From NCBI GenBank assembly GCA_047967505.1, contig CM106538.1: a stretch of 64,000 bases of DNA; one strand, given 5' to 3'. Below, one piece after another: positions 9,919 through 21,438 of this stretch (position 1 is its first letter; the number at the start of each line of letters is the position of its first letter). The DNA is from Dipteris shenzhenensis. Lineage: Eukaryota; Polypodiophyta; Polypodiopsida; Gleicheniales. Below the pieces are notes generated by a model. That model had not been told where the DNA came from. It ran no database searches and worked only from the letters and a program-made list of their open reading frames with translations. A program made the translations under genes and the position numbers.

Positions 9919-11229
9919 TATTCAGGCATCCCAAAAAAATTTTACATTCTCCAAAACATTTTGTAAGTGCATACCTCCTAGGTACTGCTCCATTCCTAGT
10001 GCAACCAAACATGTTGCCACTACAGTCTCAGAGTGGAGGTGGAAGAGCATATATCATGGAGAAGAGGAGAGTACAGTGGTGCTATAGGATGCCGAAAGGG
10101 AAAACGGAAGTAGGGAAGCAAGAATCAGAGAGTAGGAGGCCAAAAGTAAGTCATTGTAGCCTTGTATACCTGTGGGCACAACTGCCAAGGTCCATACTAT
10201 AACTGTACATGGGGCACGAGTCTTGAGGTTGATGCCTTTATTATGAAATGCTTCTAGTTATGGAATGTACAGTACTCATACTTAGGGCCTAAAGGTGGCA
10301 TCCTTCTATTTATGGCACACACTTGTACTTGCATTTCAAGGTGGCTTGACCATTTTTTGAGGTAGCTGCATATACATCTCCCCATACCTCATTCGTCCAT
10401 TTACTCAAGCTCTCTTATGTCACTCGTGCTCCAAATCCATCCACTTGCACTTTAGGATCTGTCACCATGCTTCAGAAACCAAGCTGCAAGTAGAGGGTCT
10501 ACCACAGCTAGAAGTTGGTCTGATGGAGTCCAAACCCTTTTCTACATATCTTTTGTTTCTACATCCCTCAGAGAGTCAAGTGTGCTTAAGAAAGTGATTT
10601 GAGATGTTGGGCATCCCCTCAACCCTCAAAATCGCTTTCTTAGGCACATGTTTAATGATCCATGCCAAGTATTTCTTAGATACTTACTTTGCATATCTGC
10701 AACAAGTCCGCAACTAGATAGGGTAAGTACATAAATGTATATATTCATAATGATTCTTGTACAAATGCCATTGTGAAACAAAATATAATCTAATATTTCT
10801 CATTCTTGTTCTTGATTGCAGGTTACTAAGGATAGCTTTACATCAGTGTAAGTGGATGGATATAGATCCATGATTATAGAAAAGCTCCTAAGTTATGCTC
10901 ATAAATCATCCTAAGGGAGATGCGGAGAGAGATCCAGAGGTAGAGCTTCTAGAACCAAGGTGCCCAGTATCATAGAGGCTACTAATATCATGGAGCTTGT
11001 TGCTAAAGGGAAGGATCCTACCACCACAAGTGGTATGAAGGAGCAAGGGCATGAGGAAACCATTATAGCTAAGGATAGTTCCAAAGTGGAGGAGAAGCTT
11101 TCTAGTGAGGGACATGATCCACATACGGAGGGTCCATAGTAGCCCAGTGAGTAGCCTCACCCTAATGAGAGTAGCCTTCACAGCAACCCAATCCTGACAC
11201 TACAGCAAAAGAAATTCCCCAAGATACTA
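9919..11229. other. Mostly non-genic stretch upstream of Gypsy-1
   Basis: Apart from the hairpin at 10581-10648 there is no recognisable gene. A weak + strand reading at about 10910-11140 (EATNIMELVAKGKD) could be the degraded end of an unknown protein or the 5' part of Gypsy-1. Confidence 0.35.
10581..10648. repeat. Third copy of the AAGAAAGTGATTT hairpin
   Basis: The left arm TGTGCTTAAGAAAGTGATTT pairs with the right arm ending GCTTTCTTAGGCACA. The terminal TGTGC/GCACA and the stem match those at 9777-9918. Confidence 0.7.
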
Positions 11230-11272
11230 AAAGAATTCATGACAACACAAAGCCCCCCAATGATGATACCAC

Positions 11273-11518
11273 ATGTTCAACATCAATTCATTTCTCAATA
11301 AGTTTCTACAGGCCTTCTTGGATGACTTGTGCATCCATTCCGACCACCTACAATGCCTTGAAGTAGTTCCAATAAAATATAGGGAGTATGGAATCTCCCT
11401 AAATCCAAAAAAATGCCAGCTCATGGTCATCCATGGAGACTTCATCTCTCAACATGGAATTATAACTTCCATGGAAAAAATCAAAATCATCATGGAAGTA
11501 CGACCTCTGCAAAATTAA
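11273..11518 (+). pseudogene. Gypsy-1 reverse transcriptase fragment
   Basis: This 81-codon piece starts inside the palm. FLDDLCIHS is the catalytic YxDD-type motif with both aspartates kept, and YGISLNPKKCQL is the following conserved block. The fingers and the upstream palm are missing. Frame is lost after 11518, but KGVQIFMGYAG continues the thumb. Confidence 0.85.
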
Positions 11519-11639
11519 AAAGGAGTTCAAATCTTCATGGGATATGCTGGGCTACTATAAAAGATTCATCTTGCGGTATGCCATGATGTTGTTGGTGGAA
11601 TTATTTTGGATGGAGGAGTGTGACCAAACCATTGACTTG

Positions 11640-12330
11640 TAAATTGGCACCTAGTCACCGCATTGACCCTAATAGCTCCCAATTGGGATATTTGTTTTCA
11701 TTCCCACACTAATGGATCCAAGTGTGCAATCGGGAGCATACTTTTCCAACCTGTGATCACAAGAAAGATTACCTGATTTAATTTGCTAGTTAACAACTTA
11801 AATGATGCCATAAATCAACTACACAACCACAAAAAGAGAAACACTAGCAATGGTTTGTAGTGTCAAGAATTTTTGACACTATGTATTGGCAAATGATTTT
11901 GTATTCCACACCAACCATCAAGCACTGCTTGTGCTAACAAATCCTAGGTATCATGTGCATTCAAGGGGTATTTTAAAAACCTTTCAACTAAAATTTTTTC
12001 CCCAATAAAACCACCCCTCTTTACTTATGAGCTAATGGTATTTTTTATAAAGTTCAATTTAAAAACACCTCATGTTATTGTAATCTTTTAAAAATTTTCC
12101 CAAAAGTGGGATCGAAATACCCCTCCTTTTGAATGCACATGGTACACTAAATTTTTTGGAGGTGAACCCCTCGAGGCACTGCTATATCTTGTGAAATGTC
12201 CATGTATGACAAAAAGAATAACTAGATGGCTTCAAGAATTCAACTTCAAAATAGTGGTCCACAAAGGTGTTGAACACTACATTGCCGATCACTTATGTCA
12301 GATCTAGAGAAGAACCCACTCGAGTTGAAG
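11640..12330 (+). pseudogene. Gypsy-1 RNase H, broken by a MITE
   Basis: LIAPNWDICFHSHTNGSKC at about 11665-11725 corresponds to the usual APNW..F..HTDGS start of gypsy RNase H, with the first catalytic Asp changed to Asn. A NHQALL-like block follows at about 11905. A 200-bp foldback then interrupts the gene, and ALLYLVKCP resumes at about 12175, followed by FKIVVHKGVEHYIADHL. Stops are frequent. Confidence 0.75.
11947..12146. mobile_element. 200-bp MITE with about 28-bp inverted termini
   Basis: Left end GGTATCATGTGCATTCAAGG; right end, read inverted, TGTACCATGTGCATTC followed by AAAAGGAGGGGTATTT. CTA occurs on both sides (11944-11946 and 12147-12149) and may be a 3-bp target duplication. 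The insertion interrupts the Gypsy-1 RNase H, as comparison with Element X at 22500-22570 shows. The superfamily is uncertain; a 3-bp TSD would fit PIF/Harbinger-like elements. Confidence 0.75.
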
Positions 12331-12446
12331 ATGACTTGTCTGAAGCCACATTGTTCCAAATCGAGGATGTCACAAATTTGTGTAATGATATTGTTGAATA
12401 CTTAATGACAAGAATACCCCACTAGAGTTGTGGCTGATGGAAGCCC

Positions 12447-12640
12447 AAAAACTGATCATCAAAGCTACATTATATCAACTCATAATAGGCCAACTATACA
12501 AAATAGGTACATCTCAACTCTTGTGTAGATGCATCATGCCCAAAAACTCATCATCAAAGCTACACCATATCAACTCATATCAAGCCAACTATACAAAATA
12601 GGTACAAATAAGCTCTTGTGTAGATGCATCATGCCACATA
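12447..12640. repeat. Tandem duplication of about 95 bp in Gypsy-1
   Basis: Two head-to-tail copies, each running from CCCAAAAACT to GTGTAGATGCATCATG, with roughly ten differences by eye. It lies in the linker before the integrase zinc finger and disrupts the frame. Confidence 0.8.
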
Positions 12641-12659
12641 AAATCTTGCTCTCGTCAAC

Positions 12660-13438
12660 CATGAAGTGCATGAAGGAATTGTAGGAGGACACTTTGCTAG
12701 AGAAGCCACTGCTCAAAAAATTATTTTAAAGCTGGCTACTATTCATGGCCCACATTGTGGCAAGATGCCTTTGAGTTCATCAAAAATTGTGATGATGCCA
12801 AAAAACTACCAAACCCCAACACAAATACTTCAATCCCCTAACCATAGTGATGGCACAACAACCCTTTGAAAAATGGGAAATTGACTTTTTACGACCCATA
12901 CATCCTACTGCTAAAGGAACATAGGCTCGGTACATAATTATAGTAACTTATTATTTCACTAAATGGGCTGAGGCAAAAGTAGCATACAAAGTTGTGCCAG
13001 AAGTACTACTAGGTTATTTTATGAGAACATGATTTTACGATATTGCTACCCCTTAGAAATAGTCTCTACCCGAGGCACATACTTTGTCAATTAAGTGATT
13101 CAAGAACCCTCATGATTCATGTTTGTACACCAAAAGAGCACTCTCTACTATCTCTATGGCAATGGACAAGTAGAATCCACCAATAAAACTCTATACATTA
13201 TTCTCACAAAACTAAACTCTACCTTATGGTCCTATTGAATAACTTTTTACGTCAGTGCAACCTTTTGCACCATCCAACTAGTGTATGGTTTTGAGGAAGT
13301 AGTCCCATTAGAACTCATCATCCCCAGTCTACAAGAGGTAGTACAAGAGCGCCTTGGTGAAAAGAATCCCTTGAAGCACAACCACTCCACTTGAGAAGCA
13401 TACTAAAACAAGATTAAGAGCCTACAATGCAATGATAG
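12660..13438 (+). pseudogene. Gypsy-1 integrase, N-terminal and core parts
   Basis: VHEGIVGGHFAREATAQK is the histidine half of the HHCC zinc finger. The core begins FEKWEIDF (first catalytic Asp kept). The second catalytic position reads VSTRGTYF, so Asp is replaced by Thr. GNGQVESTNKT keeps the catalytic Glu. The reading continues through VPLELIIPSLQEVVQERLGE and ends at about 13438 in AYNAM, where Element X is inserted. The remaining C-terminal domain is at 25477-25745. Confidence 0.8.
13434..13438. repeat. Target-site duplication GATAG, left
   Basis: GATAG directly precedes the TG of the Element X 5' LTR and is repeated directly after the 3' LTR at 25472-25476. Confidence 0.9.
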
Positions 13439-13650
13439 TGTTAACCCTGTGGTAACAAGGGCCAAAAGTGCAGTCAAGGACAACAACTATGAGAGCATTG
13501 TGTGTGTAGAGTAGCGGCAAAGCTCCGCAAGGATGAGGATAGCCAAAATCTTCTCTAGAAAAGATCCAATCATACTTGTAAAATCAGGATCTAGAGAGAG
13601 AAAGACTAAATCTAGAGTGAGAATGACTAAAAGCCTACACTTTCGGAGGT

Positions 13651-13860
13651 CCCCCCACTTTGTGTAGAGACCCAAAAAGTCCCTCCACTTTGTGTAGAGA
13701 TCCAAAAGGTACCCCTACTTTGTGTAGAGACCCAAAAGGTCCCCCCACTTTGTGTAGGGACCCAAAAAGTCCCTCCACTTTGTGTAGAGATCCAAAAGGT
13801 CCCCCCACTTTGTGTAGAGATCCAAAAAGTCCCCCCACTTTGTGTAGAGACCCAAAAGGT
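13651..13860. repeat. 30-bp minisatellite, seven units, in the 5' LTR
   Basis: Seven head-to-tail 30-bp units, each centred on CCACTTTGTGTAGAGA followed by CCAAAA. Units vary at a few positions. Because 30 is a multiple of three, frames over it stay open as 10-residue repeats on both strands. The 3' LTR has only two units. Confidence 0.95.
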
Positions 13861-13954
13861 CCCCCCCAAAACTGGAGGGACTCCTGTCCAAAAGGTCTCC
13901 TACAAAAAAGGTCCCACCACAGAGGTACCTATAGATTGTGTAGAGACCAACATG

Positions 13955-13962
13955 TATAAATA
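13955..13962 (+). promoter_or_regulatory. TATA box of the Element X 5' LTR
   Basis: TATAAATA in the context ACATGTATAAATATCTC, kept in the 3' LTR at 24638-24645. It would mark the U3/R border about 30 bp downstream. Confidence 0.6.
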
Positions 13963-14763
13963 TCTCTCAATGGAATGAAGCTCCCACTCTTTGGGGTTCA
14001 ATGTTCAAGCTCACTATTGTGTTCATGTGATTGATCTCCATTGCATCCATGCTCTCTTACACTATCGTGTTCTAGCATGCCCTTACCCTTGAACTCCCTC
14101 CTCCTCCTCCTTTCTCCCTCTTCCTCCCTCCTCCTCCTCCTCCCCCCTCATCCTTCTCCTCCATCTCCTCCTCCTCCCTCCTCCTCCTCCTCCTTCCTCC
14201 TCCTCCTCCCATCTCCTTCTCCTTCCTCCTCCTTCCTCCCTCCTCCTCCTCCTCCTTCCTCCTCCTCCTCCCATCTCCTTCTCCTTCCTCCTCCTTCCTC
14301 CTTTTTCCTCCTCCTCCTCCCTTCTCCTCCCTCCTCCTCCTCCCTTCTCCTCCTTCTCCCTCCTCCTTCTCCTCCTCCCTCCCTCCTCCTCAACCCCTAC
14401 TCCTCAAATCCGCAAAGGAGACTAGCTCTCCACACCTCAACCTTGGACTCCTCCTAAACCTTGCAACCCCCTCTGAACCCTAAAACTCCTACGTAACTCT
14501 CTCAACCCTGTCCCCCTTTCTAACCCTGAAATCCCCTTCTAAACCCTTGAACTCCTGTGGAGGTGAAAGCCTCCATCAATCATTATAATCATCCCCCTTT
14601 CTCATTCACATGTGCATGAGACCTGTTTAGCCTACACCTCTCACTGTAACACGACCCGAGGACCTATGCTACACTTGTGAACTCCTATGCTACAACAAGC
14701 AACGACACAACTATAGGTGACCAACACCCTCGGAACCTGCATTTGGGTAAAATAAAGATAACA

Positions 14764-16184
14764 TTTAGCATTGTTATCGGGGAGGTTAGCGCTTGAAGTG
14801 AAACCGGAGCACGTGCTTACATGTGTGAAAAAAGAAACCCCTGCGAAAGACCATACAAGATACATCCCTCAAGGCAAAGGATTGAAAAAATGCTTCCAAA
14901 TGATGCAAAAGGATAATGTTGACTTACAAAATCACGTTAATACACTAAACACCCAAAATTAACCCTTAATCCCCCACATCCTATAAAAGCAACACTAACC
15001 CCCCTCATTTCTTTCCCCACACTTTTGCTAGCCACTTCCTTCTCCAAATTCCGTTAAGCCTTCATAATTTTCGTCTTTCTCCATTTTCTGTCCTCCAATT
15101 TTTGTCCACCATTTCCACCACGACACCACAACTTTTTCTGTCAATCCCCCCTCCACCACCACTTTTTCTGTCACCCCCCCCTTCCATCTCCATCTCCATC
15201 TCCACCTCCCATCATCTTCCTTCCCACCACCTCCACTTTTTCCGTCCATCCCCCACTCAAGGTAACCATCCTTTCCCCTCCACCATCTCTCTACCTCTCT
15301 CTACTCCTCCACCACCCCCCGTCTCCTCCACTCCCCATCTCCATCACCCTCGACTCCACCATCCCTCTGCCTCTCTCTATCTCCCACTCCCTCCACTCCA
15401 CCATCTCTCTACCTCTCTCTATCCCCCACCTCCTCCACCCCCATCTCCATCACCCTCCACTCCACCATCTCTCTACCTCTCTCTACACCCCATCTCTTCT
15501 TTTTCTCCTCCACCCCCCATTTCCTTCCCTCTCCCCACTCCCCATCTCCACCATCTCTCTGCCTCTCTCTACATCCCATCTCCCCTTTTCCTGCTCCACC
15601 TCCACCACCAACCCCCTTTTCCCTTCCCCCCCATCTCCATCTCCACCTCCACCCCCTATTCCCTTCCCCCCCTCCACCCCCGTTCCCCCTTTCCCCTCCA
15701 TCTCCACCACCACTCCCCCTTTTCCCCTCCCCACCACCCCCCATCTTTTTTCCCCCTACACCTCCACCCTTCCTCCCTCTCCACCCCCACCATCTTTCTA
15801 TCTCTCTCTAAAAACCCCCATCACCCTCCACTCCACCATCTTTGTACCTCTCTCACATTCCCATCTTCCCTTTCTCCCACCTTCACCTCCACCCCACCTC
15901 CCCCTCCCTCTCTTCCTCCAGCCCCTATCCACCTCCACCCCCCTCCCTTCTCTTTCCTCCACCCCCCTTTCTTCTCTCTCTTTCCCCCCCTCTTCTCTCT
16001 TTCTCTCTCCTCTTTCCCCCCTCTCCCCTCTCTCTCTCTCTCCCCCCTTTCTTCTCTCTCTTCCCCCCTCTCTGCTCTCTTTCTCTCTCTCTCTCTCTTT
16101 CTCTCTCTCCTCTTTCCCCCCCTCTCCCCTCTCTCTCTCTTCCCCCCTTTTCTTCTCTCTCTTTTCCCCCCTCTTCTCTCTCTC

Positions 16185-16219
<35 letters not shown>

Positions 16220-16346
16220 TCCTCGACCTCCCCTCCCCCCCTCTCCCCTCTCTCTCTCTCTCTCTCCCCCCTTTCTTCTCTCTCTTCCCCCCCTCACTTC
16301 TCTCTTTCTCTCTCTCTCTTTCTCTCTCTCCTCTTTCCCCCCCTCT

Positions 16347-16418
<72 letters not shown>

Positions 16419-17866
16419 TTGATCGCCCCTTCCCCCCCTCTCCCTATCTATGAGGCTATAAGGCCTTGACGGCTTAGCCCACGGGTAGCTAGCCCGCAGG
16501 CGCGACGCCCACATAGATGCGGCGGCGACACCTGTCCACCAACCATAGTAGCGATGCCAATAGCGTGGCGACGCTCGCCAATAGAGGTGGTGCCCGCCTG
16601 TCGCCCAGCCACCCACTCTACCAAGGGCCTTAAGCTCTCCTCCATAATCCTTCCCCCCCACCCGGCCCTTTCGTAACCCCTCCCCCTCCAAAACCACCCC
16701 CTTTCCCCCCCCAAACAAACCTCAGCCACTGCCGCTACCGCCCCCTCCCTGTCAAGCTGAAAAAAACAAAACCACCCTAATCTTAACCATAGTTTAACCT
16801 AGGGTTAAGAAAAACTACGTAAATTTGGTTAAGTATGATAGGTTAGGTTTGACTAACTAGCTAGGGTAGGTTAGGCTAAACTTGAGTCAGCTAACCTTAA
16901 GTTAGTTGAATCCCTGTTTGGTTAGTCTAGACTCAAATTAGTTAGGGTAACTAATTGTAGTTAGAGAATTAACTTTAGTTTTTTTACCCATCAAACTGAC
17001 TCCGTTGCACTAACTCTAGCAATTCCCCCAACTCAGTTGGGGTTAGTCCACCTAAGGCACCTTCACACATAGACTTAAAGTCTAAATACCATTCACACCA
17101 GACTTTGGACCAAGGGGCACCCCCCCCCCTCCCAAGTTAAAAGACACCACATTTCACCCCAATTTAACCCTTCATATCTTGCCCGTTTGGGACTCGAATT
17201 AGACCCATATTGAACCACAAATTCACTGACGAAACCATTGAGCTATGGTAACTTTTTCCAACCAATCCCACACAATTTAGGCATCCATAACACTCATGAA
17301 TTTTCACTTTTCACCCCTATGTGGGCCCCTTTTTCGCACTAATTTGCTCATAAGATTCCTTCAAGAGCTCCGATTGACAATCTGTCTGCACCGGCACATT
17401 TTCCCACTCATGTGGAATAATCCTAGGCATGTTTTTAACATGACAGTCCCTACAACACTAACGCATCTCTAACTCCCCTAACAATTTTGACTCCTTTTTT
17501 GGGAGCCCATATCACGATCGTTTAAAGACCAAATTGCACCCGGATTGAACCCAGATTTCATGCATGTAAAAAACTATTGTAAATGAAGTTTTTCAAAGTG
17601 TTTAGCCATCAATTTTGGGCTCCGGTAGTCACCTCACGTAGGCACTGATTTTGACCCACCACTTGCTTATTTTTTACCATTTTCGGGTCCATGAAGGTCG
17701 AAATCATAATCGGGCTTCGCAGTCATATGCACCCATCTGAAAGTCACAAATAGGACTTGTTTATGCACCTGAGATCAAGAAAAGACTAGAACCTGCCTAC
17801 TTCTAGGATCTTTCTTCAGCCCTCGCCGCTCTTCAAGAATTCAACCTCTCACCATCGATAAGCAGC
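14764..17866 (+). other. Element X leader, mostly low-complexity
   Basis: There is no clear gene. A 63-codon frame at 14771-14962 (KDHTRYIPQGKGLKKCFQMM) is unrecognised and may be chance. 15060-16430 is pyrimidine-rich with long TC runs. A GC-rich stretch with CCCGCAGGCGCGACGCCC follows at 16470-16600, then GTTA/TAAC-rich DNA at 16770-16970. No primer-binding site was recognised at 14764. Confidence 0.5.
15060..16430. repeat. Pyrimidine tract with (TC)n runs
   Basis: Composed of CCACCTCCA-like and CTCTCTCTC runs, with an almost pure (CT)n run at about 16340-16415. The long Ser/Leu/Pro and Arg/Glu/Gly frames on the two strands are compositional. Confidence 0.95.
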
Positions 17867-19580
17867 ATGGAGGACATAACAATTGAAGAAGCAATAAGTA
17901 TAGCGATGATCAAAGTCCTTCAGAACAACGCAACTGCAACAAAAACAACAATGGCAAACAACACTTTGGTAAATTGGAAATGCCAAAGTACAATGGATGA
18001 GGGGACCCTGCTAGGTTCCTTCAACTCTTCGACACAGCATGTTGTGCAGGAGGTGACCAATCAAATGAAACCAAAGCCACCTAGTTCCCAATGGCTCTAA
18101 CCGATGAGGCTTCGGAATGGTACCTCAACCTTCTCATAAAGGAGAGAGCCACATGGGCACTGCTATCTGACCAGTACAGAAGAAGATTCCAAATAGAAAG
18201 GCTGTAAGATGACCTCGCATTACAACTCAGCAATATAGATATGCACAAGAAAGAAAAGGTCAGAACATACCTGGCAAGAATGAAAAGATTAATAGCAAAA
18301 TATGATCCCCGTCAGGACAACAAGTACCTCATAGCATGGTTCATCTCTGGCCTGAAAAAATCCATTCACAAGGATATGAGAAAAGTTACCATAGCTATGC
18401 ACATTTCAGCGACGCCCATGAAGCTGCAATTGACATTGAGGATGGCATGACCGATTCTGACAGCGACAATGATGGCTATAAATCAAGTCATCACGATAAG
18501 AAATCTTCAAAGAAGGGAAGCACTTCCCACAAAGATCGCACCGCCGAATACAGAGTGGAAGCCATGGCCCTAAGAGTAAAAGAAGAAATGATGCAGGCCA
18601 TCGAGCAAAAGTTGCATGTCTCTCAGCCACCACAGTACCCACAAAGAGAAAATATTTGGTGCGCACATTGTATGGCCAACCATACAGCCAATGAATGCCC
18701 AATCTTGAGGAACATACTCAACCCACCAGAAGTTGCTCAGCCCCCACGCTTATTGTGCCCCATTTGCAATGCTGTAGGGCATGATGTAAATACTTGCTTC
18801 TACGATATGAGGTTAGCACACCCCGGACCAAACAATACCAATAGCCGTCGCAAATCCCAGTGTACATATAACTAAGACTAGCACCTAATGCATAAGTGCC
18901 ACATCTCAACCCACTCCCAGTGAGAACACAAGTGCCTCAACTAATGAGGAATCTGAATCCTCTGCAATATCCATGGGCTCCCAATCTTGCTCTAGTAGTT
19001 TCGGTGCAACAACTCCAAACTGAACAGCTAGAACCTCACTATGAGTATGAAATAGAATACCCTATGTACTACATGGATGATGTCGAAGGACTAATCCCGG
19101 TGTATGCTAATTAAGTAAGGCCCACCACATATCGAACACCCATCAAGTGTTTTGGTTGTGGAGAAAACTACCGCATAGCAAAATGCCCACACAAGGGTAA
19201 CCCCATTTCATTCCAACTTGTGTGCAGGGAATGCGGAGTTGGGCATGCTTGCATGGATTGCCCACTAAGAACAAAGCCTCAGCCAACCACGGAAGTAAAA
19301 GCTGAAGTACCCCTGGGGATGATAAGTGTGGAAAATCACAATGTGGCATCACAGCCAGTCTTGATCGTAACAAGACAACAAAAAGAAGCGGCATGGCAAA
19401 AACTCCTTTCCACTCAAAAGCAAAGGGCCCTTTGGCAAAACAAGCCATGCCAATCCCACAACAAAGTGAGATCATGCCTAGCACATCCACGAAAAGTGCC
19501 ACCCAAGGAGCCAAGGAAGCATATCCCAATCCTAAAACTGAAAAGACGTGCTACCAAGCCTTGAAGCAACGGGTTTAACA
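17867..19580 (+). pseudogene. Element X gag with four zinc-knuckle motifs
   Basis: Gag packages the element RNA. The start is MEDITIEEAISIAMIKVLQ. Frameshifts then link to a capsid-like block (ALTDEASEWYLNLLI at about 18090-18140, then DMHKKEKVRTYLARMKRLIA at 18238-18300 and IAWFISGLKKSIHKDM). An acidic stretch leads to the 18336-18875 frame with CAHCMANHTANEC and CPICNAVGHDVNTC, both C-x2-C-x4-H-x4-C. After a stop at about 19112, two more Cys motifs follow: CFGCGENYRIAKC (His replaced) and CRECGVGHACMDC. Two spaced pairs of knuckles are unusual for gypsy gag. Several stops and frame changes break the gene. Confidence 0.75.
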
Positions 19581-19608
19581 AGAACAATAAAAATTTAAGG
19601 CAGACAGA

Positions 19609-20640
19609 ATGGCAGTAGTAGAGGTCAGAGCACCATCAGCACCTAGCATTGACACAATGATTGATCCCAACAACTTCCAAGAGGTAATAGAGCAACATGC
19701 AAAACATCCCCAATTGGATGGCACCGCACTAGCAAGCTTGATAAGCTGCCTAATCACGATGCCAATTGGGACCTTACTAAGAAATTGCCCTATAATGTGG
19801 GAAAGTTTCAAGGGATGGATCGAATCTTCACAATACTTCCCCCACCTGAAGAAGAGGAAAAGGTAATTTCGGTAAAATTCGATGCTCAGGATGACATAAA
19901 AAATGTAACCATCCCACTGGAGCATAAAGCCTTTGGTCAATACCTGGTAATAGTGGGCAGTGGAGCCGGAGTAAACATTCTGGCAAGAGAGCTATATGAA
20001 GAATGGGGCCTACCTCTGCCTAGCTGACCACACCAAAATGAAGCCATTGGGTATCATTGACAATGTGTTAACAAAAATTGATGGAGTAAGATTCACAGTC
20101 CAGTTTACTATCTTGGATCTTCCCAAGGGTGCCACAGCATACCAAATATTGTTGGGAAGACCATGGCTTCGGAAAGCATCAGTACTCCATTATTGGGGCA
20201 CCGATAGGATCACTACCCAAAATAGAGAAACCACTATCAAGATAAATTTGGGAACAGGGAAAATCAAACCCACTTTTCCTAGAAATGTTGAAGACACTTT
20301 TTCCACTACAGCCACCAGTCATGCATCCCCTGAACCTACCAATGCACAAAAGCCCATAGAAGGGGATACACAAAGTGACATCAACAATTGGATACAGTTG
20401 TTGGCTACAATAGATAATTGTAAAACAACACATCTAATGCTGCCAGATGTGGATGTCCAAATGATACAACTAGAAGCACCAATCTGGGATGAATCAGAAG
20501 TAGTGGAAATGCTCTATCTTGGACAGTGACCCTGAAGAGTCCATAATAGAAGGCTACAGTGCCGACATAGAGTGGGATCTGAAAACAGAAGCTGATAATG
20601 CATCCTTGGAAGGCCAAGTATTTGACAATGACTTGGCAAT
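19609..20640 (+). pseudogene. Element X aspartic protease region
   Basis: Retropepsin cleaves the gag-pol polyprotein. At about 19950-19990 the active-site region reads VIVGSGAGVNIL; gypsy relatives have Asp-Gly/Ser-Gly there, so the catalytic Asp appears to be replaced by Gly. Further on, ATAYQILLGRPWLRKASVL (about 20130-20185) matches the conserved ILLGRPWL block that follows the protease in plant gypsy elements. A one-base frame change near 20000 links the two halves. The rest, to about 20640, is a low-similarity linker. Confidence 0.7.
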
Positions 20641-20653
20641 CCTATAGGCATTC

Positions 20654-21298
20654 ATGGCAATTGAATTCCCCAAGATCGACCCTCCATCACAATCCAAAAG
20701 CAACCAGTCCAGGAAAAAGAAGGAGGGTGTACAGTGCCATAAGGCCAATATAGAGCATTTCAATGAATTCGAAAGAATGCAGACAAGAGTGGTAGAATTG
20801 TACTTGACTAAGCCCACAAAAGCACCTAAGTCCCCAAATTTTAAATGGGATCCTAAAGGGCTTGAAGGTCTTTGTATGGCCAAAGAACCACTCCTTGGGA
20901 GTGCAACTCCTATTGAAAATCCATCACTGGTCTCACAAAGGCAAAAGCTTAGAAAGTTCAAACCCAATGTGAGAATGACGAGTGAAAAGGTGAATAGTAA
21001 CAAAAAAGAAGAACAAGGGAACACAAGTGAATTGGACCAAACATATTCTAGTGGAGCTAGCAGCAACCAAGCAAGCACCTCAAAGTGCCATGAAGGCCTA
21101 AGGGAAGTTCCCGATTACTTCAAAAGCTACACTAGAGGAGACGCAACAATAGCAATGCCTAGGCCATTCAGGGAATCAAAGCTCAAAGAAACAGAGAATA
21201 TTGAGGATACCCCAGTTCATAAAGGACCATCCAAGACAAGGAAACTGAATCTTGCCTTGGACGGTGAAGAAGAAAAGCCTATGTACATTGGTGAATAG
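20654..21298 (+). pseudogene. Element X protease-RT linker reading frame
   Basis: A 214-codon open frame rich in Lys, Glu, Ser and Pro without recognisable domains, ending in a TAG just before the reverse transcriptase. Its place is that of the protease-RT connector in plant gypsy polyproteins. The block KEPLLGSATPIENPSL is the most ordered part. No function is proposed. Confidence 0.5.
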
Positions 21299-21438
21299 CT
21301 CACTCTAGAAGAAGAAAATAGCATTGCTAATGGAATATAGAGATTACATGGCTTGGTCCTACAAATAAATGAAAGGGATTTCCCCAGAAGTTGTAGTACA
21401 TATCATACCAATAAGGGAAGGATCCAAACCAAAGGTAT

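Larger units (their letters stand above)
11230..13438 (+). mobile_element. Gypsy-1: old Ty3/gypsy pol, left part
   Basis: A decayed pol region in the order reverse transcriptase, RNase H, integrase. It stops inside the integrase reading frame at 13438 and resumes at 25477 after Element X. The 5' LTR, gag and protease are not found to its left, so the element is 5'-truncated or too diverged to see. It is related to, but clearly distinct from, the pol of Element X. Confidence 0.8.
13439..14763 (+). repeat. Element X 5' LTR (1325 bp)
   Basis: It starts TGTTAACCCTGTGG and ends GATAACA. Collinear with the LTR at 24266-25471, including the CCAACACCCTCGGAACNTGC block near the end. It holds a 30-bp tandem repeat with seven units, a TATA box and a CTC-rich tract at about 14090-14395. 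It is 119 bp longer than the 3' LTR, mostly because of extra 30-bp units, partly offset by about 44 bp present only in the 3' LTR. Confidence 0.9.

Noticed and set aside
13651-13860. CRISPR-like array of 30-bp repeats
   Set aside because: The units are directly adjacent with no unique spacers and lie inside an LTR, so this is a minisatellite.
13660-13959. 99-codon frame with 10-residue repeats
   Set aside because: It is only the 30-bp minisatellite read through; open frames occur on both strands because 30 is divisible by three.
14041-14457. 138-codon frame in the Element X 5' LTR
   Set aside because: Built on CTC repeats within an LTR.
15102-16469. 455-codon Ser/Pro/Leu frame and its 306-codon - strand counterpart
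   Set aside because: Both arise from (TC)n and CCACC tracts; no domain or codon structure.
16770-16970. TAACC/GGTTA-rich stretch as interstitial telomere
   Set aside because: No regular TTTAGGG period.
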